64,000 nt of DNA from positions 62,001 to 126,000 of the forward strand of contig UCII01000011.1 of NCBI GenBank assembly GCA_900472485.1. The letters run 5' to 3'. Under the pieces are notes generated by a model that saw nothing but the letters and a program-made list of their open reading frames with translations, did not search any database and was not told the DNA's origin. Numbering within the stretch: position 1 is the first letter of the stretch; each line of letters starts with the position of its first letter. A program made the position numbers and the translations under genes. Shown piece after piece: positions 63,303-64,000 of this stretch. Source of the stretch: Hyphomicrobiales bacterium. Its GTDB lineage: Bacteria; Pseudomonadota; Alphaproteobacteria; Rhizobiales; Rhizobiaceae.

Positions 63303-63362
63303 TTGGAGGAAATGCGTGAAGGACTCGTGGCGTCCTCACCTTTTCCTCGACGGATTTTTATC

Positions 63363-64000
63363 ATGGACAGACTTCGCATCTCCGGCGGCAAAAGGTTGCA
63401 GGGCGCGGTGACTATCGCCGGCGCCAAGAATGCCGCCTTGCCGCAGATCGCAGCGGCACTCTTGAGCCCATACCCGCTGGAACTGACGAACCTGCCCGCA
63501 GTCAGCGATGTCGAGAACATGCTCGACGTCATCGCCCTTCACCGTGCCGGAGTTGAGCGCGGGCCGCATGGCACGACGATCGATGCGCGCGAGCTCGTCT
63601 CTAAAGAGACGTCGTACGATACCGTCCGCCGCATGCGGGCGACCGTGCTGGTGCTGGCGCCGCTGCTTGCCCGCTTCGGTCACGCGCGTGTTTCCCTTCC
63701 TGGCGGCTGTGCCATCGGGGCGCGGCCCGTCGATATGCACATCAAGGCCCTGGCGACTCTGGGCGCCGATATTGCGATCGAAAGCGGCCTGATCGTCGCA
63801 TCGGCTTCAAATGGGCTGAAGGGCGCGCGGATCGTGCTGAGTTCGCCATCCGTGGGTGCGACGGAAACGGCCATGATGGCTGCCTGCGCCGCCAAGGGAG
63901 AAACCGAGATCCTGAATGCCGCCCGCGAGCCGGAGGTGGCGGATCTCGCGGCCTGCCTCAGCGCTATGGGTGCGCGGATCGAAGGGGCGGGGACCCATCG
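63363..64000 (+). CDS. murA: UDP-N-acetylglucosamine 1-carboxyvinyltransferase, N-terminal part (cut by window edge)
   Basis: 212 codons from the ATG at 63363 to the window edge, about half of MurA. Lys22 in [10 protein letters not shown] and the catalytic Cys116 in [16 protein letters not shown] are present, as in fosfomycin-sensitive MurA. It makes the first committed step of peptidoglycan precursor synthesis in the cytoplasm. The location next to an RpiR/SIS regulator suggests a regulated second copy; whether another murA exists cannot be seen here. Confidence 0.93.
   Translation, partial: MDRLRISGGKRLQGAVTIAGAKNAALPQIAAALLSPYPLELTNLPAVSDVENMLDVIALHRAGVERGPHGTTIDARELVSKETSYDTVRRMRATVLVLAPLLARFGHARVSLPGGCAIGARPVDMHIKALATLGADIAIESGLIVASASNGLKGARIVLSSPSVGATETAMMAACAAKGETEILNAAREPEVADLAACLSAMGARIEGAGTH

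Noticed and set aside
1..64000. tRNA, rRNA, CRISPR, intact transposase or prophage genes
   Set aside because: None seen on reading both strands; only short remnants and the mosaic repeat pair suggest past rearrangement.

Overview
The window looks like chromosomal or chromid DNA of a Rhizobium-type alphaproteobacterium (Rhizobiaceae). Grounds: high GC with codon use typical of the group, a nasTS/nrt/nirBD/nasA nitrate-assimilation block, a TGA-N9-TCA iron-responsive (RirA-type) box before a siderophore receptor, a PrsDE-like exporter beside an ExsH-like glycanase, a NadQ-like regulator before nadABC, and a pair of inverted palindromic repeats of the rhizobial intergenic mosaic type. No rRNA, tRNA, CRISPR array or intact insertion sequence was seen.

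Layout. 1-638: start of a CorA/ZntB-like metal transporter (minus, cut by the window edge). 768-11913 (minus): nitrate assimilation, read nasT, nasS, then nrtA-nrtB-nrtC-nirB-nirD-nasA. Before nrtA lie an NtrC-like site, a textbook sigma-54 promoter, at least one ANTAR-type hexaloop hairpin and an attenuator terminator, which together explain nitrogen and nitrate control. 12027-19388 (minus): iron uptake (AraC regulator, FhuA-like receptor, FhuD-like binding protein, fused FhuB permease, siderophore-interacting reductase) with no ATPase gene. 19674-22602 (plus): htpG and a second siderophore-interacting protein. 22937-27509: type I secretion pair facing a GH16/RTX glycanase. 27510-28094: degraded gene remnant and an operator-like dyad. 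28095-33202: Dpp-type ABC importer. 33203-34519: AT-rich, remnant-bearing stretch and an IalB-family protein.

34614-42682: tandem-HTH GntR regulator divergent from an operon with an 18-codon leader ORF, a polar-amino-acid-type ABC importer, zinc dehydrogenase, SDR, RraA-like aldolase and split UxaA-type dehydratase. This reads as oxidation, reduction, dehydration and retro-aldol cleavage of a sugar acid. 43052-49924: FMN reductase, small ORF, hydrolase, 1-Cys peroxiredoxin, LysR, two aldo/keto reductases, RecX and a DUF922 protein. 49979-56069: a second module of the same logic (NitT/TauT-type importer, IlvD/Edd dehydratase, RraA-like protein, divergent GntR). 56180-60520: nadQ-nadABC with promoter and operator. 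60594-61276: VapBC. 61397-63135: an SDR lacking its catalytic Tyr/Lys and an RpiR/SIS regulator. 63363 to the end: murA, divergent from the RpiR gene.

The most interesting material is the pair of parallel dehydratase + RraA-like modules, each with its own importer and GntR regulator. The first importer's binding protein seems to have lost the Asp that anchors an amino group. A dyad with compensatory changes is also shared by two distant promoters (27986 and 42982).
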